The notes beneath the pieces were generated by a model that worked only from the letters and a program-made list of their open reading frames with translations, did no database searches and was not told the DNA's origin. A program made the position numbers and the translations under genes. Shown piece by piece: positions 1 to 8,057 of a DNA stretch of 59,128 nucleotides (the stretch's first letter is position 1; the number at the start of each line of letters is the position of its first letter). This DNA is from Pseudomonas alliivorans (GTDB lineage Bacteria; Pseudomonadota; Gammaproteobacteria; Pseudomonadales; Pseudomonadaceae). The DNA is taken from contig NZ_JAFFZW010000017.1 of assembly GCF_017826695.1 (NCBI RefSeq), positions 1-59,128 on the forward strand, read 5' to 3'.

Positions 1-857
1 TTGAAGCTTGTGACGTTCATCATCTTGAACAATGCCGCCCGCCTGTCGTCACGCAAGGATTCGACGGTGACTGGCTTGGGTTTTGTGGTTTTCTTCGCAG
101 TCGACTGAGTGCCCTGATCCTCCTGGACGCTCTCTTTGCCATCGACATATTTCTCCTTGGAGAGTGTCCTGACAAAGTTGTTTTTAAGGTACTCGTACTT
201 GGCAAATCTGGGCGTCAAGGGCTGCGATTCATCTTTTCCATTGGAAAATCGATTGATGACCTGTTCCATGAAATCAAAATCGTTGTGGTTGATAGAGCCG
301 TAATCCTTGTCGGTGATATAGAGAATGAAACCTTGATCCAGACGTGTCGTTTTCAGCGCACCACTTTCCAGTATTCGCTTGGCAGAGGCAGCATCCTTGT
401 CGGTAAAGCTGTGATAGACCTTATACCCTTCGCTATTATAATCTCGCCCAGTATTCCCACGTACGCTTATTCTGCCATCGTCTTTTTCACGATAAAAAGC
501 GAGCCTTGACCCTAACTCATCAACGTACTTCAGATCAGCACCCTGTTCCCGCGCCCACTCGTACACGTCGCCCAATAACTGCCTGTCATCAAGCGTTAAA
601 AACTCGACTCTCGAACGCGATGTTCCACACTCCGCTTTCCCCAGTATAGGTACAGCACGGTTCGGATCGGTTATATGAAACAGCCGTTGGCGCAGAAGCG
701 CTTCACCACTGATAGAAACAGTTGAACGTTCAACGGGCGGTTCTTTGTGAGTGCCTGCTGAAATGACAGTGTCTGCCAAATGGCCGTTTTGAGCGTTTCT
801 ATTATCAAGTTGCATGACGGCGATTCGTGATTCGATATCCTGATTGACGACTCTCAT
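1..857 (-). CDS. Hypothetical protein, C-terminus cut by window edge
   Basis: An open frame starts at the ATG complementary to 855-857 (MRVVNQDIESRIAV...) and runs without a stop to base 1, giving 285 codons. AAGGA lies about 8 bases before the ATG. No signal peptide or membrane segment is visible. The protein is hydrophilic and has a Lys/Thr/Gln-rich stretch (QSTAKKTTKPKP) near residue 260. I do not recognise the family. It lies 70 bp downstream of the 928-1647 gene on the same strand, so co-transcription is likely. Because the frame has no stop in the window it is easily missed by ORF callers. Confidence 0.75.
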   Translation of the reverse strand, partial: MRVVNQDIESRIAVMQLDNRNAQNGHLADTVISAGTHKEPPVERSTVSISGEALLRQRLFHITDPNRAVPILGKAECGTSRSRVEFLTLDDRQLLGDVYEWAREQGADLKYVDELGSRLAFYREKDDGRISVRGNTGRDYNSEGYKVYHSFTDKDAASAKRILESGALKTTRLDQGFILYITDKDYGSINHNDFDFMEQVINRFSNGKDESQPLTPRFAKYEYLKNNFVRTLSKEKYVDGKESVQEDQGTQSTAKKTTKPKPVTVESLRDDRRAALFKMMNVTSF

Positions 858-927
858 GGACTGTTTCCTTGGTCACGGTTCGGTACTGGCAGACAAACCA
901 AAACAAACTCAACGCGCTAAACCGGTG

Positions 928-1647
928 TCAGCTGACGGCACGTTGCAGTTCAGGCAAATGATCAAGCAACCACTGAGGCTCACGGGTTTCGAAAATCACG
1001 CTGATTGGCTGTTTGAGTTCCAACTTGCCGTAGAGCGATTCTTCGTGATCCAGATGCGCTTGTTGAGCGCTGCGGTAGTCCAGCGGGTAAATGCTTTTCT
1101 CGATGGGGAGCAGGCGGTCGAAATGTTCCAACAGTCCGTGAAACACGATGCGCCGCTCAACCGTGTTTCGAGTGGTGGCGATAAGTTTGGCAAAGTACTG
1201 GATGTCGCCATATTTGAGCGCTTCGGCTGCAGCATAGCGTTCAACCAATGTGTAAAGTCCGGTGTCGTCGAATATGACGCAACACAAGTATTCCCGGGCC
1301 ATGCGACAAAACGGGTTATCCGCCGGTGGACGACGACCGAACGCGCCCAACGCGAATAGCATGGCCTGCTCGGCAAGCGATTTACGCTTTCTGTCCTGCA
1401 GACGCTCCAGATCCTGAAACACCGGCGCTTGTCGCGCCTGCTCCCTGACCAGCCGGGAAAATCTGGCTAGCTGGCCGGCGGGCCCGAGCAGCGCAGCCTG
1501 CTGCTGGACAAGGACTGCTCGTGAAAGAACCGACTGACGCGCGGCCAGTTGCTGGAAGTCTGTCATCCAGTTGGTGTCGGTACGGTGCGGATCCTGCCGC
1601 GATGACTGGTCGGAAAGAGAATCCTGCCGAACGAGACAAACAGTCAT
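928..1647 (-). CDS. Hypothetical protein, 239 aa
   Basis: The start is an ATG preceded by AGGAG six bases upstream. The first 30 residues are polar (Ser/Asp/Gln/Arg-rich). The rest looks largely alpha-helical, with Ala/Leu/Arg/Gln-rich segments and a Tyr-rich middle. There is no signal peptide, membrane segment or motif I can name. It probably forms a two-gene unit with the edge-truncated gene that follows 70 bp downstream. I looked for a hrp-box (GGAACC-N15/16-CCAC) upstream and saw none, so there is no sequence support for type III regulation. Function unknown. Confidence 0.75.
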   Translation of the reverse strand: MTVCLVRQDSLSDQSSRQDPHRTDTNWMTDFQQLAARQSVLSRAVLVQQQAALLGPAGQLARFSRLVREQARQAPVFQDLERLQDRKRKSLAEQAMLFALGAFGRRPPADNPFCRMAREYLCCVIFDDTGLYTLVERYAAAEALKYGDIQYFAKLIATTRNTVERRIVFHGLLEHFDRLLPIEKSIYPLDYRSAQQAHLDHEESLYGKLELKQPISVIFETREPQWLLDHLPELQRAVS

Positions 1648-1785
1648 GTGTTGCTCCTTTTTTATTGTTTATCGTGTCGTGATGCAAATGATGGCGCCCG
1701 GCGCATTGATCGATCCCTGATGCGGCTCGACCCTGCCGGACTTGTTGACACAGCAGAAAAAAACACCGTATCGGTATTACAACCC

Positions 1786-1821
1786 CGAGCCTGTTCTTGC
1801 CTCCCCGCAAGAACAGGCTCG
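1786..1821. terminator. Strong 15-bp hairpin
   Basis: CGAGCCTGTTCTTGC pairs perfectly with GCAAGAACAGGCTCG around a six-base loop. A second, AT-rich hairpin (TTTTTGCT-GAC-AGCAAAAA) follows at 1838-1856. Both lie downstream of the minus-strand HTH gene (ends 1954) and upstream of the 1647 start, so they may end HTH transcription. The first has no U-run, so an attenuator or REP-like role is also possible. Confidence 0.5.
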
Positions 1822-1953
1822 CATTGAAACAACGTAGTTTTTGCTGACAGCAAAAAACGCCTGATCAAAACTGAATCGAATACGGTGCCGGTGTGAACAA
1901 TGGCTGTGTAAAAATAGTATTGGGTATCGTGAACGCCACTGTCTCGATAAAGC

Positions 1954-2208
1954 CTATTCTGGCGAAGTCATCTCGATAAACAATCCGACAGATGTAGGGG
2001 GTTGCAGGTTTTTACCGGGAGCCAGGAAAAAAGACATGCAACGCGCCATGAGTTCAGCACGCGTTCTGGCCTGATTCTTTCGAAGCAGTGAAGACACGTG
2101 GTCACGCACGGTATAGCCGCTGATACAGAGCTGCTGTGCAATTTCCTTGTTCGTACGCCCCTGAAGCAAAAGCCCCAGGACTTCCTGTTCTCGAAGAGTC
2201 GCCCACAT
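1954..2208 (-). CDS. Solo LuxR/GerE-type HTH regulator
   Basis: This 84-aa protein is almost entirely a LuxR/FixJ-type DNA-binding domain. It has the LREQEVLGLLLQGRTNKEIA start of the four-helix bundle, the recognition-helix region SGYTVRDHVSSLL, and a short C-terminal tail. There is no receiver or autoinducer-binding domain, and the ATG directly precedes the HTH with AAGGGG upstream, so this is a free-standing output domain like GerE. It stands alone on the minus strand behind a long AT-rich upstream region that carries a distant inverted repeat. It could be a truncated regulator, but the good start site argues for a real small gene. Confidence 0.8.
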   Translation of the reverse strand: MWATLREQEVLGLLLQGRTNKEIAQQLCISGYTVRDHVSSLLRKNQARTRAELMARCMSFFLAPGKNLQPPTSVGLFIEMTSPE

Positions 2209-2606
2209 GGTATTCCCCTTTTCGTCAATCTATCCATGAATGAATCTGTAGGACATTTCTCACAACTTTCATCCACAACCTCAAAAGCAAATCGGCTTTA
2301 ACACTGATTTGTTTAACGTTATTTTTAATATTGAAAATTTCAAGAAATATCCTACAGGCATCTCGGAAAGGACTTAACGGTTAATAAAGCCAATACTACA
2401 AAACCATCTCACCCAGTCACCCACCGAACAGCCGACACCCAACCAAATCAATTTAATGATTGGAAAACAGCCGCAAGATAAACTTGCCAATTAACAATTA
2501 CAATCAGTTGTTACAATTGAATCAACCCATCATTTCTGAATCTATTGCGAACAGGGGCATTGCCGGCCTCCCGTCCGCGCAAGCGGGCGGAAGGCCGGTC
2601 AGACTG
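2209..2606. promoter_or_regulatory. AT-rich intergenic region with 15-nt inverted repeat
   Basis: About 400 bp without a gene. CTGTAGGACATTTCT (2246-2260) is repeated inverted as AGAAATATCCTACAG (2343-2357), 14 of 15 bases matching, with 82 bp between the arms. The stretch between is strongly AT-rich and lies upstream of the solo HTH gene, which fits a promoter flanked by two operator half-sites. At 2562-2600 a GC-rich hairpin (GCCGGCCT...AGGCCGG) lies just past the stop of the next gene. Confidence 0.5.
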
Positions 2607-3512
2607 TCACTCACTCCACATTTCCCTGGCCCGCGCCTTGATCTGCTCGTGGGAGAGCTCTTCGATGTGCGTCGCGATGAACCAGACGTGTCCATAGGGG
2701 TCCCTGAGCGTGCCCATCCGGTCGCCGTAGAACTGATCCTTGACCGGATCGACCTCAACGGCGCCGGCCTCGACCGCGCGTTTGAAAACGGTGTCAGCGT
2801 TTTCGACGTAAAGGTGCATGCCCGACGGCGGTCTGGATTCAGGGCTGGCCAGCGGGCCCTGGTCACAGCCGTCCGAGATCATCAGCCTGGAATCGCCAAT
2901 GCGCAGTTCTGCGTGCCCGACACGGCCGTCAGGTCCGTCCAGACGAAACTCCTCTCTGAAACCGAACGCCCTCTGGTAGAACTGGATGGCGTCGGCTGCG
3001 CCTTTGACGACCAGGTAGGCAGTCAGGCTGTGATAGTCATCGGGAATGGGTTTGACGACCGTGTCGGCTGTGCCTTCAGGTTTCAGATCGAAGCGGGCCT
3101 TGCCACTGCTCATGTCGAATGGCGCTGAAAAATGCTCGTGAACGGCTTTCCAGCCTTGCTCCGTGAGTCGATAACCGGCGCTGGCGCGCATCCATGACCC
3201 TTCGCATTCTCCATCGCCACACTTGTTCAGCCAGTGCGCAAAGGCAACTGTGCCATCCACATGCACGACCGGGTCGCGCAGTTCGAACACCATAGGCCCG
3301 GAACACTGATTCAGGCAGAACGCCCAGTGTTTGCCATACGCCTCAAGGCCGCTGAATTGCAGTTGGCCGATGGCATCGTAGGCGACGACAGTCTCGTCGT
3401 AATATCGCTTGATTGCCTCCAGATCCTTACGCTGGACAGCCTGCGCCCACGCCTGCAGGTGGGCCATGACCTGTGCTTGTGCTTCGCTGTTGTTGATGTC
3501 GGTTTCGCTCAT
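2607..3512 (-). CDS. SnoaL-like plus VOC/PhnB-like fusion protein
   Basis: Starting at MSETDINN (GGAG 7 bases upstream) gives 301 aa; a longer frame to 3530 lacks a better start. Residues 1-130 resemble the SnoaL/NTF2-like (DUF4440) fold: AWAQAVQRKDLEAIKRYYDE, then GSWMRASAGYRL. Residues 150-290 are a glyoxalase/bleomycin-resistance (VOC, PhnB-like) domain with FYQRAFGF, LMISD and FYGDRMGTLRDPYGHVW. Both folds bind small molecules and the fusion is cytosolic. The substrate cannot be read from the sequence. It stands alone, 227 bp from the MFS gene upstream. Confidence 0.85.
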   Translation of the reverse strand: MSETDINNSEAQAQVMAHLQAWAQAVQRKDLEAIKRYYDETVVAYDAIGQLQFSGLEAYGKHWAFCLNQCSGPMVFELRDPVVHVDGTVAFAHWLNKCGDGECEGSWMRASAGYRLTEQGWKAVHEHFSAPFDMSSGKARFDLKPEGTADTVVKPIPDDYHSLTAYLVVKGAADAIQFYQRAFGFREEFRLDGPDGRVGHAELRIGDSRLMISDGCDQGPLASPESRPPSGMHLYVENADTVFKRAVEAGAVEVDPVKDQFYGDRMGTLRDPYGHVWFIATHIEELSHEQIKARAREMWSE

Positions 3513-3739
3513 GAGTGTTCTCCTGACCAAGGACGGTTGGACTCATTGCGCTGCCGTTTTCAAGGCTTTCGGGGTCTTGATTGTCGGCCTGCAGCCGGTC
3601 CTCCAGTGCATCGTCAGGCGCTGAAGCGAGGCATTGAATCTGCCCTCCAGACCTGGTGTTCATGCCTTGCTCGCAACCCCGGTGTGACGATGCGGTCGGT
3701 TAAGTCTAGCCGCTCGACCGCACAACACCTGCCTGCCCG

Positions 3740-5056
3740 CTAACTGGCCCGACCGAGCACCACGTCATCGACCCGCACGCCTCTGCACAGGCCGAACACC
3801 ACCGCTGTAAGCAGACCGGTCACGCCCATCACGAAGGCGTAAAGGACGCAGACCCAGATGTTCCAGGGCATCAGCGCGATGAGCAGCAGCGGCGTGGTAC
3901 TGGCCCAGAACGCGTAGGCAATGTTGTAAGTGAAGGAAATGCCCGACACACGGATGTTGGCCGGGAACAGCCCCACCATGACCGAAGGCACGACGCCAAC
4001 GATTCCGCAGGCCAGACCCGCCATGGCGTAGGCAACGCTGAGCGGTAGCCACTGCTCGATCAGACTGGCGTAGAGCACACCGATGCCCAGTGGCAGCAAC
4101 AGGCTGTAGAGCATGACGCCGCGCCAGGCGCCAATCCGGTCGACCAGCCTGCCGGCCAGCACGCAGCCGATGTTCAAAAACACGATACCGGCCGCACTCA
4201 AGGCAAAGGTCTGGCTGGCCGAGATGCCGAAACGTTGCTGCATGACGGTCGGAGTAATGACCACCAGTACGACCACGGCCGAGGTCAGCACGAAGGTCAG
4301 CAACGCGGCAGGCAACAGTGAGGCACGGTGGTCTTTCAGAACCTGTTTCAGTGGCAGGCCTTGCAGCCCTTCGCGCTGGGCATGCAGGGCCATGAATACC
4401 GGCGTTTCGCTCAGCCAGCGACGCAACCAGACGCCTACCACGCCGAATACACCGCCCAACAGGAAAGGGATGCGCCAGGCCCAGTCAAGAATCTCTGCGG
4501 GGCTGTAGACACGGGCCAGCCAGGTGGCAGTCAGCGCACCGAGCAGGTAGCCAAAGGTCAGGCCGGCCTGCAGCACGCCCAGTGCATAACCGCGATGACC
4601 GTTCGGCGCGTGCTCGGCAACGAACACCCAGGCGCTCGGCACTTCGCCGCCGACAGCAGCGCCCTGAAGAATGCGCAGGGCAAGCAGCACCAATGGCGCC
4701 CAGTAACCGATCTGGGCGTAGGTGGGCATGATGCCGATCAGCAGACAGGGTAAGGCCATCATCAGGATGCTGAGGCTGAATACTCGCTTGCGTCCCAGAC
4801 GGTCGGCAAAATGCGCCATCAGAATCCCGCCCAGCGGACGCGCCAGATAGCCGGTCACAAAGATGCCGAAGCTCTGGAGCAGGCGCAGCCACTCGGGCAT
4901 TTCAGGGGGGAAGAACAGTTGGCTGAGGGTCAGCGCGAAGAAGACGAAGATGATGAAATCGTAGATTTCCAGCGCCCCGCCCAGCGCTGCAAGACCCAGA
5001 GTCTTGTAGTCGCCACGGCTGAAAGGCGCTTGAGGTGGTCGAACGATGGCCGTCAT
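3740..5056 (-). CDS. MFS transporter, metabolite:H+ symporter (MHS) type
   Basis: 438 aa from MTAIVRPPQAPF (GGGGGC before the ATG); the longer in-frame extension is Ser/Arg-rich and looks non-coding. Twelve membrane segments are expected. The MHS hallmarks are GALEIYDFIIF in TM1, ADRLGRKRVF in loop 2-3, and the TM4-5 region ALRILQGAAVGGEVPSA. Relatives import organic acids, betaines or shikimate with protons. It lies 138 bp downstream of a TonB receptor on the same strand, so it may act as the inner-membrane step for the same ligand. That link is inferred from position. Confidence 0.88.
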   Translation of the reverse strand: MTAIVRPPQAPFSRGDYKTLGLAALGGALEIYDFIIFVFFALTLSQLFFPPEMPEWLRLLQSFGIFVTGYLARPLGGILMAHFADRLGRKRVFSLSILMMALPCLLIGIMPTYAQIGYWAPLVLLALRILQGAAVGGEVPSAWVFVAEHAPNGHRGYALGVLQAGLTFGYLLGALTATWLARVYSPAEILDWAWRIPFLLGGVFGVVGVWLRRWLSETPVFMALHAQREGLQGLPLKQVLKDHRASLLPAALLTFVLTSAVVVLVVITPTVMQQRFGISASQTFALSAAGIVFLNIGCVLAGRLVDRIGAWRGVMLYSLLLPLGIGVLYASLIEQWLPLSVAYAMAGLACGIVGVVPSVMVGLFPANIRVSGISFTYNIAYAFWASTTPLLLIALMPWNIWVCVLYAFVMGVTGLLTAVVFGLCRGVRVDDVVLGRAS

Positions 5057-5194
5057 GAAGCCCCCGATACATGGCTGAAAAGCGCGTCCCGCGCTCGCTG
5101 GGCGCGAAGAATAGCAAAGCTTGGATCGGGTTGTGGGGTTGGAAGCGGTGGGGGCACAGCCCAAGACGCTCCGCGTCCGCTATCAGCCGTCAAC

Positions 5195-7366
5195 TCAGAA
5201 ATTGACCGAGGCCGAAAGTCTGGCGGTTCGCGGCGCGCCCATGAACAGATAATCGTCGCCCAGGTATTCGCCGGCGTCGCGCCAGTAGCGTTTATCGAAC
5301 AGGTTGTCGACGGTCAGGCGCAGGACAGTATCGTATCCACCGACTTTCGTACTGTAGCGGCTGCCGACGTTGAACAGCGCGTAGTCGTTGACCTGCACCG
5401 AGCCTTCGCGGTCGGCCATTTTGCTGGCGCTGTACTGCACGCCGCCGAGCAATGCCAGACCGCGAATCGGCAGGCTGTAATCGGCCTGCAGGCTGCCACG
5501 GTATCTGGGTACGTTGAGCGCCTGATGACCTTCATAAGCCTCCGTGCCACTGCCTTCGACACGCGCACGGATCGCCGCCGCGCTGGCAGAAATCTGCAGA
5601 CGATCAGTCACCCAGCCATTGGCACCCAGTTCGAGGCCGGTGTTCTTCTGCTCGCCCTGCTGCACGTAGGTAAACGTGCCGTCATCGTTGGGCCGGGAAT
5701 ATTGATAAGCCTGACGCGCCTGAAACAGCGCTGCCGTGAAGCTCATGCGCTGCCAGTCGTACTTGATTCCGGCCTCCAGTTGCCGCGACACAGCCGGGGC
5801 GAGGACTTCGCTGGCGTTGGTGGTGAACCACGCCGCCGTGCCGCCCAGCGACAGTCCCTTGCTGTAGCTGGTATAGAGCGACAGGTTGTCCACCGGCTTG
5901 TAGATCAGCGCGGCCTGGGGCAGAAACACCCAGCGCTCGGTGTGGCGCGCATCGCTGCCGTCCTCGGCATACGCCCGCTCGTCGAGACGCACCTGACGCC
6001 CGCCCAGCACCGTTTGCCACTGCTCGTTGAAGCTGATGCGGTCGGTAACGAACAGCCCGTACTGGCGACTGTCGAGACGACGCTCGGTGTGCGGCAGTGG
6101 CAAGTCGGAGGGCGAAACCGATTCAGGCGCTTCGTTGATAGTGCCGGACCCGACAAGCTCGTTGAACGTGGCTCGTGTATCGACCGTACGACGATAGGCG
6201 CTGGTGCCAAAGGTCAGCTCATGCCCCAGCGAGCCGGTATTGAAGACGCCGGACATGGCCGCCTCGACCTCATCGTTGCGCCGCGTGTCGTCAGGGCTGC
6301 GGAAGTCATAGATGTCATACCCGCCTTCAGCACTGAAATGATTGGGTACCGCTTCTGCCGCACAACTGGCCGAACCGTAGCAGCCCCAGGCGAACGCGCT
6401 GTAGTCGTCGATCACCACGCGACTGCGAGAAGCGCTGACGCTGCCCTTCCAGCTGTCGTTGAAGCGATACTCGAAGCGGCCGTTCATGTTCAGGGAGTCG
6501 ATACCGACAGGATTGGACCAGCTCTGATAACCCAGCAGTCTGCGCGGCGAGGCATCATGCGGCAGGGTCGTGCCGCCAAGCAATTGATAGCCGGGAACAG
6601 AGCGCTGTTGTCGGGTCTGATACTCGAGGTCCAGTTGCAGCAAGGCACGGTCGCTGATGTTCCAGTCGAACGCCAGGGACGCGAAATCCCGCTGACCATC
6701 GGCATGCTCGACGTAGGAACGAATGTCTTCATGCGCCAGATTGGCACGCAGGCCGAACTGTTGCTCGCTGCCGAACCAGCCGCCTGCGTCAGTGGCAATG
6801 TAGCGTTCGCCATGCTCATTGGTGGACACCGTGACCGAACGCACATCCTCCGCGCGTTTGGTCTGGTAATTGATGACGCCACCCGGCTCCGACACGCCGC
6901 TCTGCAGGCCGGACAAGCCCTTGAGCAATTCGACCTGCTGTTTGTTTTCCAGCGCCACGTTCTGCTCGCCGGTGATGCTGCGACCATTGATGCGGTAGCT
7001 GTTGGCGGCGTTGAGCGAGAAACCGCGCACCACGAAGTTTTCGTAGTAGCCGACCGGGGCGTAGCTTTCGCCGACAGAGGCATCGTTGCGCAACACCTCG
7101 CTGAGCAGTCTGGCCTGGCGATCCTTGATCAGCGCGTCGGTAAACACCGATACGGATGCAGGCGTGTCGAGCAACGTGGCCTGGTGATAACCCGCGATGG
7201 AGGCCCGCGACGCTTTATAGTCACCGACGTTTTCTTCACGCGCACCCGAGACGTTCACGGCGTCCAGATTGATCGGCTCGACCGCCAGCACCGGCGACGC
7301 GACGGCCATGCCCAAGGGCAGCAAGCGAGACGCAAGACGCGCGGCAGGTAGATAGGGCGTGCTCAT
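5195..7366 (-). CDS. TonB-dependent siderophore receptor
   Basis: 723 aa from MSTPYLPAARLAS (GGAG 8 bases before). A signal peptide ends near SPVLA-VEP. The plug follows: TPASVSVFTDALIKDRQA, then NFVVRGFSLNAANSYRINGR and GLSGLQSGVSEPGGVINYQTKR, typical of the ferrichrome/ferric-siderophore class. A long beta-barrel follows and ends in Phe (LSASVNF), the outer-membrane insertion signature. There is no N-terminal signalling domain, so it is not an FpvA-type transducer. No convincing Fur box was found upstream. The MFS gene downstream may be its partner. The ligand is unknown. Confidence 0.92.
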   Translation of the reverse strand: MSTPYLPAARLASRLLPLGMAVASPVLAVEPINLDAVNVSGAREENVGDYKASRASIAGYHQATLLDTPASVSVFTDALIKDRQARLLSEVLRNDASVGESYAPVGYYENFVVRGFSLNAANSYRINGRSITGEQNVALENKQQVELLKGLSGLQSGVSEPGGVINYQTKRAEDVRSVTVSTNEHGERYIATDAGGWFGSEQQFGLRANLAHEDIRSYVEHADGQRDFASLAFDWNISDRALLQLDLEYQTRQQRSVPGYQLLGGTTLPHDASPRRLLGYQSWSNPVGIDSLNMNGRFEYRFNDSWKGSVSASRSRVVIDDYSAFAWGCYGSASCAAEAVPNHFSAEGGYDIYDFRSPDDTRRNDEVEAAMSGVFNTGSLGHELTFGTSAYRRTVDTRATFNELVGSGTINEAPESVSPSDLPLPHTERRLDSRQYGLFVTDRISFNEQWQTVLGGRQVRLDERAYAEDGSDARHTERWVFLPQAALIYKPVDNLSLYTSYSKGLSLGGTAAWFTTNASEVLAPAVSRQLEAGIKYDWQRMSFTAALFQARQAYQYSRPNDDGTFTYVQQGEQKNTGLELGANGWVTDRLQISASAAAIRARVEGSGTEAYEGHQALNVPRYRGSLQADYSLPIRGLALLGGVQYSASKMADREGSVQVNDYALFNVGSRYSTKVGGYDTVLRLTVDNLFDKRYWRDAGEYLGDDYLFMGAPRTARLSASVNF

Positions 7367-7543
7367 TGTCGGACTCCAGAAGACAGGCGCCTGGACAGAC
7401 GCGAAGCACCTTCCGGCAGGGGGCAACCTTTTACGTTCACCGCCAGTTTTTTTCAACCCTTGCATGCACGCCATTCTGTAGACGAATCGAGTCGGCACAC
7501 TTTACTCAGTCACCTGATTCGAAATATCGAGGCACGACCGTTT

Positions 7544-7560
7544 ATTAAGCGTGGATTAAG
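7544..7560. promoter_or_regulatory. PmrA-type direct repeat
   Basis: ATTAAG-CGTGG-ATTAAG, which reads CTTAAT-N5-CTTAAT on the minus strand. This is the 11-bp-phased direct repeat bound by PmrA-family OmpR-type regulators. It lies 91 bp before the PepSY gene start and 178 bp before the TonB receptor start, in the divergent promoter region. Half-site orientation alone cannot say which gene it controls. Confidence 0.55.
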
Positions 7561-7650
7561 TCAGCGTGGATACGCTGAATTCAACAAAACGCTGAACCCT
7601 TCAGCGAACCCGTGATCCATTACAACAGATCAATCAGAAGGAATACTTTT

Positions 7651-7959
7651 ATGAAACTTATGTCTGCCCTCTTCGCTGCTGCTGCCCTGACTGTTGCTGC
7701 CGGTGCTGCCCAAGCCGATATCGGTCCTGATGAAGTTGTGCGCCTGCAAAAAGCCGGTACTGTCGGTGACTTCGAGCAATTCAACAAGCAGGCATTGGCC
7801 AAGCACTCGGGCTTCCAGATTCACGACACCGAACTTGAGAAAGACGCTGGCGGCAATTACATCTACCAGATCGAACTCAAGGACGCCAAAGGCGTTGAGT
7901 GGAACTACGACGTGAATGCCAAGACAGGCGCCGTGGTACGTGACGAACAGGATCGTTAA
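7651..7959 (+). CDS. Periplasmic PepSY-domain protein
   Basis: 102 aa from MKLMSALFAAAALTVAAG (AAGGA nine bases upstream). A Sec signal peptide is cleaved near AQA-DIGP. The mature part is a single PepSY domain: EVVRLQKAG, then GFQIHDTELEKDAGG, IYQIELKDAKGVEWNYDVNAKTG. Small PepSY proteins of this type are periplasmic and are often induced by two-component systems sensing metals or cationic peptides, which agrees with the PmrA-like box upstream. A clear terminator follows. Molecular role unknown. Confidence 0.9.
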   Translation: MKLMSALFAAAALTVAAGAAQADIGPDEVVRLQKAGTVGDFEQFNKQALAKHSGFQIHDTELEKDAGGNYIYQIELKDAKGVEWNYDVNAKTGAVVRDEQDR

Positions 7960-8006
7960 TCCTGCCGTCAGACGCTGAGCCGCTCAGCGTTCGATAACCG
8001 ATTGAA

Positions 8007-8035
8007 AAAATTCCCACGTCGCGTGGGAATTTTTT
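8007..8035. terminator. Bidirectional intrinsic terminator
   Basis: AAATTCCCACG-TCG-CGTGGGAATTTTTTT: a GC-rich stem, three-base loop, A-run on one side and T-run on the other. It separates the convergent PepSY and sugar dehydrogenase genes and can serve both. Confidence 0.9.
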
Positions 8036-8057
8036 TGTGCGTTATATAACGAGCGGC

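Noticed and set aside
1648..1953. hrp-box upstream of the 928-1647 gene
   Set aside because: No GGAACC-N15/16-CCAC pattern found on the minus strand, so no evidence for type III effector regulation.
4811..7351. 846-codon plus-strand open frame
   Set aside because: It lies antisense to the TonB receptor and MFS genes, has no family motifs, and arises from GC-rich codon bias.
7367..7650. Fur box for the TonB receptor
   Set aside because: No GATAAT-type repeats seen; the only clear repeat is the PmrA-like one.
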